In this document: positions 37,801 through 47,800 of the stretch, in pieces | How positions within the stretch are numbered: the first letter of the stretch is position 1 | How the letters are laid out: each line of letters opens with the position of its first letter | The notes under the pieces: model-generated | Database searches by the model: none | Told to the model about the DNA's origin: nothing | Seen by the model: the letters and a program-made list of their open reading frames with translations, nothing else | Program-made: the position numbers and the translations under genes | Origin: Bolinopsis microptera | Taxonomy: Eukaryota > Ctenophora > Tentaculata > Lobata > Bolinopsidae | Length of the DNA: 64,000 nucleotides | Assembly: GCF_026151205.1 (NCBI RefSeq) | Contig: NW_026971775.1 | Span: 60,312-124,311 of the forward strand | Direction: 5' to 3'

Positions 37801-38465
37801 TTTTTGATGAAATGCCAAATATTACAGCTGGTTTGAAGTACAAATCGAAAGTTTTAAATAATTACATTTCCAACACTGTTCAGCGGCAGTGAAAGGCAAG
37901 AAAGATTCAGAACAGGCAGCTATCATAGCTGCTAGTGTGATTGGAGGTATAATCTTGCTGATGTGTATCTTCTTCCTGGTGGTGGGCATCTGCAAACATA
38001 GAAGAGCCACTAAACACGGTGAGACTTATGCAGTTATATACGCTAATCTAACTGCGTTTATAATATTTTAGAGTCAATCTGATCGTACACTGTTGAACCC
38101 CAGGTTACTGATTTAAATCAATATTTAAACAAGTTCCTCATAGTAGTAGAACAGCTGTTGAGAGGGCTCTAAAAAAGCAGTGCAATTAGATTTGTAATCG
38201 CATTTTTTGAAACAAAACCAGTGCGATTATGAAAATAATAAGTGGCTGTCAAATAGGTCAAAAGTGGAGTTATATACCTAATGAGTTAATGCGAACAAGG
38301 ATTAACAGTTTTAATTTAAAACTTGGGCTTGATACAAGTTGTTCTACTAGTTACCATATTTACACTACTAGCAACACTACTAGTTACACTACTAGTTACC
38401 ATAGTTACACTCCAGATTTACATTTTGACTATTTCAGATCAATCAGCTGACAGCACTGTTATTGA
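16821..38465 (+). CDS. Immunoglobulin-superfamily type I receptor, ectodomain and membrane exons
   Basis: Twenty-two exons join with closed phases: 16821-16919, 18036-18190, 18344-18475, 18797-18897, 19230-19350, 19528-19635, 23779-23964, 29232-29338, 29539-29674, 30114-30247, 30987-31092, 31459-31551, 34277-34386, 34561-34657, 34899-35012, 35962-36086, 36265-36330, 36432-36534, 36926-37086, 37552-37681, 37884-38018, 38438-38465. They encode eight Ig-like domains, each split over two or three exons. Ig landmarks include NLTCVAP..FQWF, GGFYQCRV, AGQYRCEA, NSGIYQCYV, GTYTCKV, LTCTHY..VTWYQ, EGLYKCIS and YPPPTIEW. One transmembrane helix follows (AAIIAASVIGGIILLMCIF, then basic CKHRR). With tail A the frame is 1051 residues from 16822. 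Signal-peptide exons lie upstream and were not found. The layout suggests a cell-surface recognition or adhesion receptor. Functional class is inferred, not shown. Confidence 0.9.
16925..17525. repeat. Duplicated exon-3'-end/donor fragments and 57-bp repeats
   Basis: Immediately after the donor at 16919 the exon end plus donor is duplicated: GTTCCAGTGGTTCCATGAGG and CCATACCTAATGG|GTTAGT recur at 16961-17004, with shorter copies near 17006 and 17111. From about 17340 a unit of about 57 bp (TGGGTTAGTTATACTAAGAA, GAATTTGAGGATTCCCTAAT) repeats four times. These lie in the first intron seen. Confidence 0.85.
17528..18035. repeat. 11-bp array (ACACGTCTCTA)n running into a splice acceptor
   Basis: About 46 copies of ACACGTCTCTA. 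The last copies grade into TCTCTAACACAG, the 3' splice site of the exon starting at 18036, so the unit is a close match to that acceptor's polypyrimidine region. Confidence 0.93.
20026..21696. mobile_element. Foldback element 1, AGCGCTGG/CCAGCGCT palindromes
   Basis: CGGTTCTTTTGCGATAGTCA at 20026 is matched by its reverse complement ending at 21696. Arms of about 600 bp consist of scrambled GACAACTAGCGCTGGATAGC and CCAGCGCTAACCAGCGCT modules. The non-palindromic core (20640-21060) contains GGTTAGGGTTAGGGTT, TCACGTGA and the string GACGCTAATTCCGAATCA, which is also found in the core of the element at 56386-61062. There is no coding capacity. It lies in the intron between Ig exons 19635 and 23779. 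No clear target duplication was found. Confidence 0.8.
21736..23520. repeat. Families A and B, with an inverted B end forming a palindrome
   Basis: A family A copy (21736-22165) is followed by a nearly full family B copy (22190-23350). The B end is then repeated in reverse (about 23374-23520: GGGAAAAGCGAGCGACCGAT through ATAATCATGGGTTTTGGTCA), making a long inverted repeat centred near 23355. It is intronic to the Ig-receptor gene. Confidence 0.82.
23936..24080 (+). repeat. 29-bp splice-donor minisatellite, first block
   Basis: Five copies of GTTACTGCTAGTGTTACACC followed by AG|GTAAACC. The first copy is the real exon end and donor (exon 23779-23964); the next copies place identical CAG|GTAAAC donors every 29 bp (23993, 24022, 24051). 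At the last copy, ending at 24080, the sequence becomes GTGTTT where the array is interrupted. The block resumes at 28845. Confidence 0.95.
24277..28268. mobile_element. TIR element splitting the donor array
   Basis: A 36-bp terminal inverted repeat with one mismatch (GGACACGTTCATTGAAGTTT at 24277-24312 against its reverse complement at 28233-28268) bounds about 4.0 kb. The left 674 bp is tandemly duplicated (a second start at 24951). The right half contains three imperfect 300-bp repeats (near 26724, 27034, 27337) rich in GTGACGAAATTTAC and TGTCACATT motifs. No transposase frame was seen. No target duplication was recognised. The unique stretches 24085-24276 and 28269-28840 also lie inside the interruption of the 29-bp array. 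Confidence 0.75.
25422..26568. mobile_element. Nested TA-target MITE
   Basis: Bounded by TA (25420-25421 and 26569-26570), with 23-bp TIRs GGGTAAAGCACATAATTTTG / GGGTAAGGCACGTAATTTTG. The tandemly duplicated host block supplies the empty site: CACATTATATGGAATTT near 24785, against CACAT-TA-element-TA-TATGG here. A TA duplication and GGG-type TIR point to the Tc1/mariner superfamily. Internal ACCTAATTTTGTCA motifs recur in both orientations. No transposase. Confidence 0.9.
28467..28823 (-). CDS. Unrecognised 118-residue open frame
   Basis: A Met-initiated frame beginning MPGLLPSSIKDLFPPDLPKY, with ordinary composition and no repeats, just outside the TIR element and inside the interruption of the 29-bp array. 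I recognise no domain. It may be a fragment of a transposable-element protein or chance. Confidence 0.2.
   Translation of the reverse strand: MPGLLPSSIKDLFPPDLPKYGTSYDDNIDWLTTYSQPDLRASVLYKGPILAITEHNINRITCPSSIFSISIYKKSAKRVMIELQSTGNDEEWPTFLLHNLPGLRKSARSGTQQINYRE
28838..29085 (+). repeat. 29-bp splice-donor minisatellite, second block
   Basis: Eight more copies of the unit seen at 23936-24080. One copy has its donor changed from CAG|GT to CAG|AT (near 28927), and another has GTTAGTGCTACACCAG. The next real exon starts at 29232. Confidence 0.95.
29767..30113 (+). repeat. 62-bp splice-acceptor minisatellite
   Basis: Six acceptors TACATTTCAG|AAAAGTTGTC end at 29809, 29865, 29927, 29989, 30051 and 30113 (spacing 56, then 62). 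Only the last continues into the full exon 30114-30247. Using an earlier acceptor in the same phase reads into TAA within the unit, so only the last copy can give protein. Confidence 0.93.
30268..30835. repeat. Degenerate 24-25-bp array (GACACGTTTTTGCTAGTGTTGGG)
   Basis: About 22 imperfect copies in the intron between exons 30247 and 30987, with two inverted inserts (GACAAAAAACGTGTCCCCAA near 30387 and 30570). It does not copy a splice site. Confidence 0.9.
31765..34300 (+). repeat. 45-bp array, 56 copies, each with a splice acceptor and the start of the sixth Ig domain
   Basis: The unit is CTCCTTCTTTAGTGTCCCCAG|TGGATGTG plus TACTCCTTAACCACCA. The final copy is the real acceptor (34276) and the first residues (VDVYSLTTT) of exon 34277-34386. 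The period is 15 codons with no stop, and the receptor's own frame stays open from about 31792 through the exon. Thus the array could be intronic, or could encode a Thr/Ser/Pro-rich stalk of up to about 55 x 15 residues if an upstream acceptor is used. Long frames on the other five frames are artefacts. Variant positions show an 810-bp (18-unit) higher-order duplication. Confidence 0.95.
35386..35467 (-). tRNA. tRNA-Ser (anticodon GCU), copy 1
   Basis: Reading the minus strand: a 7-bp acceptor stem GACGAGG/CCTCGTC, A box TGGCCGAGTGG, anticodon loop CTGCTAA (GCT), a long class II variable arm GGGCAATGCCC, B box GGTTCGAATCC and discriminator G. A TTTT run just after the 3' end is a Pol III terminator. 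It lies antisense in an Ig-receptor intron. The conserved TTCGAACCCA strings on the plus strand give spurious peptides. Confidence 0.96.
35543..35624 (-). tRNA. tRNA-Ser (anticodon GCU), copy 2
   Basis: Identical to copy 1 over 82 nt, 157 bp downstream on the plus strand, with the same TTTT terminator. Confidence 0.96.
35700..35781 (-). tRNA. tRNA-Ser (anticodon GCU), copy 3 with one change
   Basis: As copies 1 and 2 except one substitution (plus-strand TCCATAGCC instead of TCCATCGCC). It changes the base between the D and anticodon stems (position 26, G to U). Stems, boxes and terminator are intact, so it is probably transcribed. Confidence 0.93.
35857..35938 (-). tRNA. tRNA-Ser (anticodon GCU), copy 4
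   Basis: Identical to copy 1. Its upstream spacer (on the minus strand) is truncated: the plus-strand CCACATTTTCA that leads the 157-bp spacer here becomes CCACATTTTCAG, the splice acceptor of exon 35962-36086. Confidence 0.96.
37189..37392. repeat. 12-bp array (GTTGAACTGATA)n
   Basis: About 17 near-perfect copies in the intron between exons 37086 and 37552. The long frames (ELIV or TISS repeats) are artefacts. Confidence 0.96.
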
Positions 38466-38982
38466 GTAAGTATATAGTATAGACTAGAATTTGTATAAAT
38501 TTATATATCTGGACAACAGTTTCCACAATCAAATGATTTGTTCGGATCAGGCGAAGAATCATCTTAGATGTAGTAAGATGCAGTAACTGTGGTTACTATG
38601 GTTACTAAACACTAGGAGTATTATAGAGTTATAGCAAAAGTATTGCCGTCATCAAACATCAATCATTTCCTGATAAAAATACAATTTCTGAACTCGAAAA
38701 AGCGTTAGCAGCATTTAAGAACGTCTTTATGAGTTTATGCTATACGACGACGTTACCACTGAGTTAGATATCCAATTGGCAAATTGACTGTAAACATCGA
38801 ATATAAATATTCTGATCCTCGATAACTATAGTTACACTACTGTAAGTGTAACTATAGTTATCATGTTTCATGTTTAATTCATGTTTAATTCCTGTTTAAT
38901 CCCTGTTTAATTCCTATTTAATTCCTGTTTAATTCCTACTGGTTACCATAATAACCTGAAACTCAAGCCTCCCCACTTTCAG

Positions 38983-39592
38983 AAATGGTCCGTCTAAACT
39001 AGAACGGAACTGTCTCGTGTCGTGTATAGCGTGTTGTCCTTGTTGTTTCAGATCAGAATCTTCAGAAGCGGGGGATCTAGAAGATGACAAGCCGGAAGGA
39101 AAATGGAAGTTCCCAGCCCTCCCCCGGTTCTACTTCAAGTCTAAGAAAGTAGACGGTACACCAGATGATGGAGGGAAAGAGAAGAAGGGGCCGTTTGGGC
39201 GTTGGTCTATGGTGGATATTACCAGGATGTCGAAAAGGGAGAAAATTGATGATTCTCCAAGCCCCGTCAGAAAGTCAGCTGGAGCTGAAACTAAAAGGTC
39301 TGATTCAAAGGAAAGTGATGTCCCCCCGACTGAGACCGATGACTCTGAAGCTGTTGATATCCCCGGACGATTGAAAGCTCCTGCTGTGATCCGATCTGTG
39401 TCTCACAATCCTGCTCGTGAGAACACTTCAGATGAAGAGAAGAGGAGGAGGAACAGTGCTGAGGATATACCCCTGGCAATGAGAATTAGTAATTTCTTTC
39501 AGCTGAGAAAAGATGGTCCCACTTTTGTTACGTTTAATGAGGATACGAAACAGTATGAGCGCACTTTAACCAGGACCGGGAAATCCGTTTGA
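38983..39592 (+). CDS. Ig receptor terminal exon, cytoplasmic tail A
   Basis: The acceptor CCCCACTTTCAG completes the GA left by exon 38438-38465 and opens 203 codons to TGA at 39590-39592. The tail starts with a Cys-rich juxtamembrane run (CLVSCIACCPCCF), a candidate for palmitoylation. It continues as a charged, Ser-rich, probably disordered segment with basic patches (KREK, EEKRRRNSAED), and ends in RTGKSV. No ITIM- or ITAM-type tyrosine motif was seen. AATAAA at 39631 fits a nearby polyadenylation site. Confidence 0.88.
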
Positions 39593-39630
39593 AAAACATG
39601 GAACTTATAAAAGATTTAACTGTTTCGTTA

Positions 39631-39636
39631 AATAAA
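39631..39636 (+). promoter_or_regulatory. Candidate polyadenylation signal AATAAA for tail A
   Basis: Canonical hexamer 39 bases after the tail A stop codon. From here to 40200 no exon is seen. Confidence 0.5.
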
Positions 39637-40209
39637 CATTCTCGTGAAGAGAACAAAAACTACAATGAGTTTAGAAACTGAAAAAATTTTTTCACAGTTT
39701 ATTGGAAATAAAATTGTGTGAGTGATACGTACAACATACAATGGAGGAAATTACTAAGCAGCACTTTGACTGCTTAAAGTGACAATCGATAAAACTAATT
39801 TTGTTGCTCAGCAGCGATTTGGAAAAACTTATACATATATATTTTACAATGGAAATTGTTATTCATTTAATCTATTTACTTATTTCTTTGATATTTATTT
39901 TGATTGACATTTGCTGCATCCATTTCATACAGTAAAATAAGAAAGCCTGTGTTTTAAGGGTATCAAGAAATTAACTCCTATATATAAGATCAAAATCATG
40001 AGTACTATAAATGTTAAATCGGTTCCATGCAATTGTGTGAGCAGGGCATAAATTCGTTGTAATACCAGAAATATATAAATATATATATAAATATACTGAT
40101 TAATCATTCAAAAAATGTATATTTTGCAACACGAACTGCACACATTTTTGATTTGGTGAGAATCAGTGATTTTGGTCAGAACAGAATCCCAAACAGCTAA
40201 TTCTTTCAG

Positions 40210-41307
40210 AAACAAAGACGCTGCGGCAGATAAGGTTTGTAATTTCAACACTCTTAATTGCTTATAATTTAGTAGATGAACTTTTTGCCCCAAGTGTTCC
40301 CCAGGAAATTCAATTTTGTGCCCCAGGTGTGCCCCAAGTGTGCCTAGCTAGATTATCAAATTACCTCTATATGAAATGTTTAAATGCATTGCTTATTTAG
40401 TTCTAATCAGATAATAATAATGTTAAATTCAGTTCTACCGATACTGAACTAATGTTATATATTACACCCTACTCCTTTATAAATATTGTTTATAAACTAT
40501 TCATTTCAAATTACACGCAGGAGAACCCTTATGCGTCTGTATTTACTCTACAGAAGTATAACTTTAAAGGTAATCTGAAACTGAAAAATCCCTTTACTCT
40601 TCCTCGGTCTGAACCAGAACAGGTATAATAATAGAATAATTAACAAATACCTGGTAAATACCCGGTAAATACCTGGTAAATGCCCGGTAAATACCTGATA
40701 AATACCTGGCAAATACCTGGTAAATATCTGGTGAATACCTGGTAATATATGTTACCCGTTAACCGTTAACTTTATGACTTCATTTCTAGATCTAACTATT
40801 ATTAACACTTTAATCAGACTACGAGGAGATCTACTCTGATATTAAATAGTTTGCAAACATATTTAACATATATGCACATATATGCACATATAAGCATATA
40901 TGCACATATTTAAGCACAATTTCTAAACCAGGAAGATAAGCCGGACAAGTCACAGTACGCAGAAATAATTGGCGAGGTTAAGAACAAGGAAAACATTGAT
41001 CAGGACCTTGACTACGACGAAAAAAGAAGTTCTGACGAAATTATCATAAGTAATTACCTACTTATTTTACCAATCTTTAGGGGACAATTTTCACAAAGAC
41101 CAAAACTAAGCTTCAGCTTATTTTATAAAATAATAAATGCGACCATAGTTAATAAATCTTAAATCAACTTAGAATACAAATTAAGCTGAATTGTTAATTT
41201 CCTCAGATCCTACCATTGTGGGTCCAGCTTCAGAGAAGACTATTTCCGTTAGTTCCAGTGGCACCGGGTCCCTGGTCGAAAGTAAACACGACGATGACAA
41301 AGTGTAG
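40210..41307 (+). CDS. Ig receptor alternative 3' exons, cytoplasmic tail B with ITIM
   Basis: Four exons: 40210-40234 (25 nt), 40521-40622, 40932-41049 and 41207-41307 (TAG). The micro-exon completes the same GA phase from exon 38465 (giving ENKDAAADK). All later phases close, so the whole receptor with tail B is 963 residues from 16822. The tail has NPYASV, then SQYAEI, which matches the ITIM consensus (S/I/V/L-x-Y-x-x-I/V/L), within KSQYAEIIGEV. It then has an acidic stretch and ends in DDDKV. It could alternatively belong to a separate transcript, but exact phase matching and the shared EN junction with tail A argue for alternative splicing. Confidence 0.72.
40640..40748. repeat. Short array of AAATACCTGGT
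   Basis: About nine imperfect copies of a 10-11-bp unit in the intron after exon 40622. Confidence 0.85.
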
Positions 41308-41853
41308 AATTGTATATTTCGATTAAAATGGTTTCCAGTTCGCTGGTTGTATCGACTTATAGCCGATGCTGAAGTGATGTTATATATTTAACCCTACTCC
41401 TTTACAAATATTGTTTATAAATTGGTGGACTTTCATGGATGATAGATATTTAGTTAAAAACGTGCGTCAAATTTTTTAGTTTAGCGTTTATCTGGTGGTA
41501 TAATTAGGAAGTATACAAATTTAGATTATTAGGCAAAACAATTATAAACTGAAAGTAGAAATATTTTTTACTTTTAGTTGGGTTAGTGATGGGATTAGTG
41601 ATTTGTAATTTCAGAATATTTTTATAAAACGTTTGTAATTGAGTAGAGAGGGAGTTTTATTCTGTCATGATTAAAATTTAGTAAATTTAGTGAGGATTAA
41701 CTCTAAAATAAATAAGGATAAATTCTAAAATAAATAATAAAACACAAGCTCTTATATTGATAAAGTTACACAGCACACAAAAACCATAAAGGGCCACAAC
41801 AAATACAAACATATATATTAATGTAAATATAAAATAAGTCATAACAGTTAGTC

Positions 41854-44800
41854 TCAATAACGCTCAGAGCCTGGCCACGTATGGGCACGTGTTCGTTTGG
41901 GTTTCATACCATCACTGATCCCAAATACTACTGTAAAAATCTCTTTGTTCCTAAAACAATAAATCAGAGAGTTGGAGATTGGCCAGAAAGCAATAGCAAT
42001 GTTAGAAGCTATAGAGAGTTGCACAGGTACACCTATCTGGAGTAGGTCTAACACGCTGGCGCAGAATCTTGGAGAGTAGCCAACTACAGCTGCTATGAAT
42101 ATCAGCGCTATTGTCAGGGAGCACTTCAACTTTGCCATTTTAGTGAGCTGTCCTGATACGTCTGAGGTTAGTGAGGTTAGTGAGGTTAGTGAGGTTAGTG
42201 AGGTTAGTGAGGTTAGTGAGGTTAGTGAGGTTAATGAGGTTAGTGAGGTTAGTCAGGTTAGTGAGGTAAGTGAGCTGTCCTGCTACGTCTGAGGTTAGTG
42301 AGGTTAGTGAGGTTAGTGAGGTTAGTGAGGTTAGTGAGGTTAGTGAGGTTAGTGAGGATAGTCAGGTTAGTCAGGTTAGTGGAATTATTGAGGTTAGTGA
42401 GGTTAGTGAGGTTAGTGAGGTTAGTGAGGTTAGTGAAGTTAGTGAGGATAGTCAGGTTAGTGAGGTTAGTGAGGTTAGTGAGGTTAGTGAGGTTAGTGAG
42501 GTAAGTGAGGTTAATGAGGTTAGTGAGGTTAGTGAGGTTAGTGGAATTATTGAGGTTAGTGAGGTGAATGAGGTTAGTGAGGTTAGTGAGGTTAGTGAGG
42601 TTAGTGAGATTAGTGAGCTCTCCTGACTCTTGATACATCTGAGGATGTGAAGTTGTAAAATAAACTTGTAAATATACAATTAAACAAAAAAATGTCCAAT
42701 AAAACAATAATTCATAAAAGTATAATGCTAGTTTGATTTTGAAAGGACAGGTAACAAACGGGCAACTTGTGCGTTCCTGAAAACTTTGGCACTCAAGTTA
42801 CCAATAAAAACACACCATATCTGTAAGAACATTGATCAAAAGAAATTGTTGCAACATTATACTATTATAGGTTGGTTCTTTACCGATTGTTGAAACTCGA
42901 CATGTAGCGTCATTTAGCGTCAGATGACGCTAGATGCCGCTACATGTCGAGTTTCAACTATCAGTAAAGAACCCATGGGTTTAGTTCAATCTTAGATATG
43001 TAAGATTTGACTAGGATGTTATAGTGGTAGTAGTAAACACTGATTAAGATACTCACGAGATAAAGCACCCTTCCTCAAATCGTTTAGTGAAGCCACAAAT
43101 CCAGAGATTGAGCTTTTTCTAGAATCGTGACTTGTTACACTCGGCCTCCTGTCTGATCCCTGGAATTTCAGTTATTAATTAATTAATTAATTATAATAAT
43201 CGGTTATTACTTATTGATAACTTCAAAAAAATTGAAAAAACGTCAAGATAAGAAAATTCAAAATATTGATATCAATTTAGGGATATGGACTGATTTTGTG
43301 TGACTAAGAAATAACCCGGTTACCATAGTAACACAACTAACCCTGCTATTTATCGGAGAAATATTTATCTGAAACTTTACATGTTGTTAATAGTTGTATC
43401 ATGTTGTGATGTATTGTATTTATATAATGTAGTGATTTATATTTATTTACGTCACATATCTGTACCTGATATGAGACAGAGTTAGAGAGACTGTCCCTGT
43501 AGACAGAATAGTTTACCGGGTCCGTCATTCTTCTCCTCTCTTTCTTTTTAGCTTTCCTTTGATTTACCTCTGTGATCCGCCGCTGTCGCTTTGGAGTTAT
43601 CGCAGTTCTTCCGCAGCGCTCTATCAAGATATTGAAATAAGATTAGGATTACTGAGGGGCACTGTGTAGGTAACCAGGTAACCAGGTAACCAGGTAACCA
43701 GGTAACCAGGTAACCAGGTAACCAGGTAACCAGGTAACCAGGTAACCAGGTAACCAGGTAACCAGGTAACCAGGTAACCAGGTAACCAGGTAACCAGGTA
43801 ACCAGGTAACCAGGTAACCAGGTAACCAGGTAACCAGGTAACCAGGTAACCAGGTAACCAGGTAACCAGGTAACCAGGTAACCAGGTAACCAGGTAACAA
43901 TGTAACCAGGTAACCAGGTAACCAGGTAACCAGGTAACCAGGTAACCAGGTAACCAGGTAACCAGGTAACCAGGTAACCAGGTAACCAGGTAACCAGGTA
44001 ACCAGGTAACAATGTAACCAGGTAACCAGGTAACCAGGTAACCAGGTAACCAGGTAACCAGGTAACCAGGTAACCAGGTAACCAGGTAACCAGGTAACCA
44101 GGTAACCAGGTAACCAGGTAACCAGGTAACCAGGTAACCAGGTAACCAGGTAACCAGGTAACCAGGTAACCAGGTAACCAGGTAACCAGGTAACCTTCCG
44201 CAGTAGTCTATCAAGATATCGAAATAAGATTATGATTACTGAGGGGCACTGTGTAGGTAACCAGGTAACCAGGTAACCAGGTAACCAGGTAACCTTCCGC
44301 AGCGCTCTATCAAGATATTGAAATAAGATTAGGATTAAGATGATAATTAAGTGGGTCCCAATCCCCACCGACCATTCTTCTTTGTTTTATGCCCATGTTA
44401 TACTTGCTTCATCATCTCCTTTTTATAACAACCACGGTATCTTTATTGACTAAGCGCATGTTGTAAATGTGTTGAGAAAATTTACATTTCGGTTTTTTTT
44501 GTTAGTCAGAATATGAAACGAGCTTAAACAGATAGAAGATAATAGCGTTATCTAGAGCTTCATTTCATAACAAAAATGAGGGCTTTATAGCGTGTATAAC
44601 ACCTAGAGCTTCATTGAAAAACTAACAGCGGGATCCGGGATTATCAGAATCTATCCCGCTGGCTGGCTTATTATTCAGAGGTGTGTATAATACCTAGAGC
44701 TTCATTGGAGCTGTTAAGGTCTATAAACGGTGCCTGCTTGACATTGTCCTCCGTGAAAACGTTGATTTCAATCTTGGTCACGTGTCTTGGAACCCTGAAA

Positions 44801-47800
44801 TACAATGTTTTACCATTGACAAATCAGTGAGGTAACCAGGGCAACCAGGGTAACTAGGGTAACCAGGGTAATCAGTGAGGTCGGGAGAGTGACACAAGTC
44901 GCCATCGAAGTACTGGACGCAGTATATCCGGAGAAAACTTTGATGTAATGAAAATTTTGAATATGTCCTACCGGTAGAAATATTTGAATTTCAGCTTTCC
45001 GCGACTCAAATTTCACTGAATTATGACTGAATGTTTTTGAATGACCATCTTACAAGGTCACTGAGGATGGCACAAGACTCAATTGAGGTACTCAAAGTTC
45101 TATTCCCAAAGAAAGCTTTGATAAACGGAAAATCATGAGAATATAAAAAGAGGTTGACTCTTACATTTGTTCAGCTGAAGAAGGTAGCTCGTAGGATACC
45201 TTTAACGTTGTGTTCTCAATCTCTAGCTTCTTCACAGTGAGCTGAGATCCTTTGAAAGGTAGTTCCAAGCAATTAGCCACCTCCTGCAACATTGTTCATT
45301 ATATAATATTATATTATATATAATTGTTCATAAGTTAGTTTATGATATTGCCAAAAAGTTAAAAAACAAAAGTACCAAAGATACTAAAATCAGTGCACTC
45401 AAACTAGCATCTGAAGATGTTAAATTTGTTAATGCACTTACTGGAACAATCTCACAGTCGCTAGAAGAGGGAGTGTTCCCACAGGCACTTAAAGTTGCTT
45501 GAGTTGTTCCTATATACAAAAACGGCTCAAAAACAGCAGTCTCTAATTATCGCCCCATCTCATTACTGGCAGCTTTTTCCAAAATTTACGAAAAAGTTAT
45601 GCATGCCAGACTTGTAGAATTCTTGAATCAAAATTCAAGTTTATATGAACGACAGTATGGATTTAGGGCAGGTAGATCTTGTGAACATGCACTTTTGGAT
45701 GCGCAACATACCCTCATCAGCTCATTACATAAAAAGCAAATTTCTCTTCTCCTCCTCATAGATTTTTCAAAGGCTTTTGACATGGTAGATCACAAGATAC
45801 TTCTACACAAGCTTAATCATTACGGTATAAGAGGCATCGCTAATAAATGGTTTAAGTCATACCTTACGAATAGAAAACAATATGTTTATGGAGTACCACA
45901 AGGTAGCATCCTAGGTCCTCTACTCTTTGTCCTATACATTAATGACTTACCTGGCATAAGCACACTAGCAAAGTTTATCTTATACGCAGATGATGCCAAC
46001 ATTATTATATCAGGTAACAACATATATGAGATTAAAGATCAATTGAACCTGCTGTCCCAATCTTTGGTAAAATGGGTTGATGTCAATAGATTACTTATTA
46101 ATCTCAAAAAACAAATTATATGATATTTTCCCGACAGAAGATACCTAATCTCTCCCCAGTTATCATAAACAACGTAAATATCTTGCGCTTGAACGAAGCT
46201 AAGTTCTAAGGTGTGATTCTTGATGAAAAATTAACTTGGTCATCTCACATAAAAGCTCTCAAGTGTAAAATGGCCCGATATGTTGGCATATTGTACAAAA
46301 TCAAATCATACATTCCCTTAGAAGTTAGAATTCAAATCTACCACAGTTTTATTGAATCACACCTAAACTACTGTTCCTTGCTCTGGGGTTTCACGTCCAA
46401 GACCAAAATTGAGTGTTTATTCCGTCAACAAAAGAAAGGTATCAGAGCCGTTATGCCAGGATTCGTGAATCATTTTTATAAAGATGGGATACCTCCTACT
46501 GGTACCAAATCCTTTTTCAGCAACTACTCGATCCTAACCATACACAGCATAATTTTATCTAATTCACTAATTTTCATGAATAAAATTTTCTATTTCCCTA
46601 ATCAGCTCCCTCCTCCCGTAGCAAAAACTATTCACGAAAATGTGCCGACTCGTAACTCGGACGTTATCACTGAAGCTATAGCTATGATCGGTTCAATGAC
46701 TACAATACTGCCACATATAGAAATTCAATATTCTTTAACGGCCCACTCCTTTTTGTAGACGCATCGATAGACGAAGCATTCAATTCAGTGTCATGCCAAT
46801 CGCTGAAGGCGTTCAAATCACAATGTAAGAAAACAATACTGAAGCTGCAGAGGGGGGATGATTGTGTGAATGAGTGGTCCACGAGTAAATTTCTCATCCA
46901 CGAAATCAGTGGCCTCCGTAGGTCCACAAGAAACAGAAATTCCTAACTGTTTTTGCTGCTAATTGGGGCTAAATCCAACGTCCAGAATTAAGTTTAAATT
47001 TGTTTTCTATCACTTTTATACCAAACCAAATGAATGTTATGTTTATAATCTGTAAATCTTTAAAGAGAATCTGTTTGTCGTACAGTGAAATAAATTTTGA
47101 AATTTTGCTTGACGTATTTTCCATTATTTGCAGTTTGTTGCAATTTTATCATTACATTTGTAACGTCTACATAATGTAAATTAAAGAATTAAGATGAAAA
47201 GTTGGGTATGGTAACCGGGTTACCATAGTAACACTACTAACCCTCATTCTTTAGTAGGTAGTGTTACTATGGTAACCGTGTTACCATAGTAACACTACTA
47301 ACCCTCCTTCTTTAGTAGGTAGTGTTACTATGGTAACCGTGTTACCACAGGGACAAAAGGATTTCGCGGCATGTACGAAATCGCGAAATTTCCCATTCTC
47401 CGCGACAAATTTTATGTATAGTTTAATGTATAGCCTGTTAAATTTCGCGGTACCGCGATTTTTGGCCAAAATAATCGCGAAATCCTTTTGTCACTGTGTT
47501 ACCATAGTAACACTACTAACCCTCCTTCTTTAGTAGGTAGTGTTACTATGGTAACCGTGTTACCATAGTAACACGACCAACCCTCTTTCTTTAGTAGGTA
47601 GTGTTACTATGGTAACCGTGTTACCATAGTAACTCTACTAACCCTCCTTCTTTAGTAGGTAGTGTTACTATGGTAACCGTGTTACCGTAGTAACACTACT
47701 AACCCTCCTTCTTTAGTAGGTAGTGTTACTATGGTAACCGTGTTACCATAGTAACACTACTAACCCTCCTTCTTTAGTAGGTAGTGTTACTATGGTAACT

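Noticed and set aside
43548-44368. Frames of YLVTWLPG repeats
   Set aside because: 8-bp GGTAACCA array read through in three phases. Could only be coding if an upstream duplicate acceptor is used (reported as a finding).
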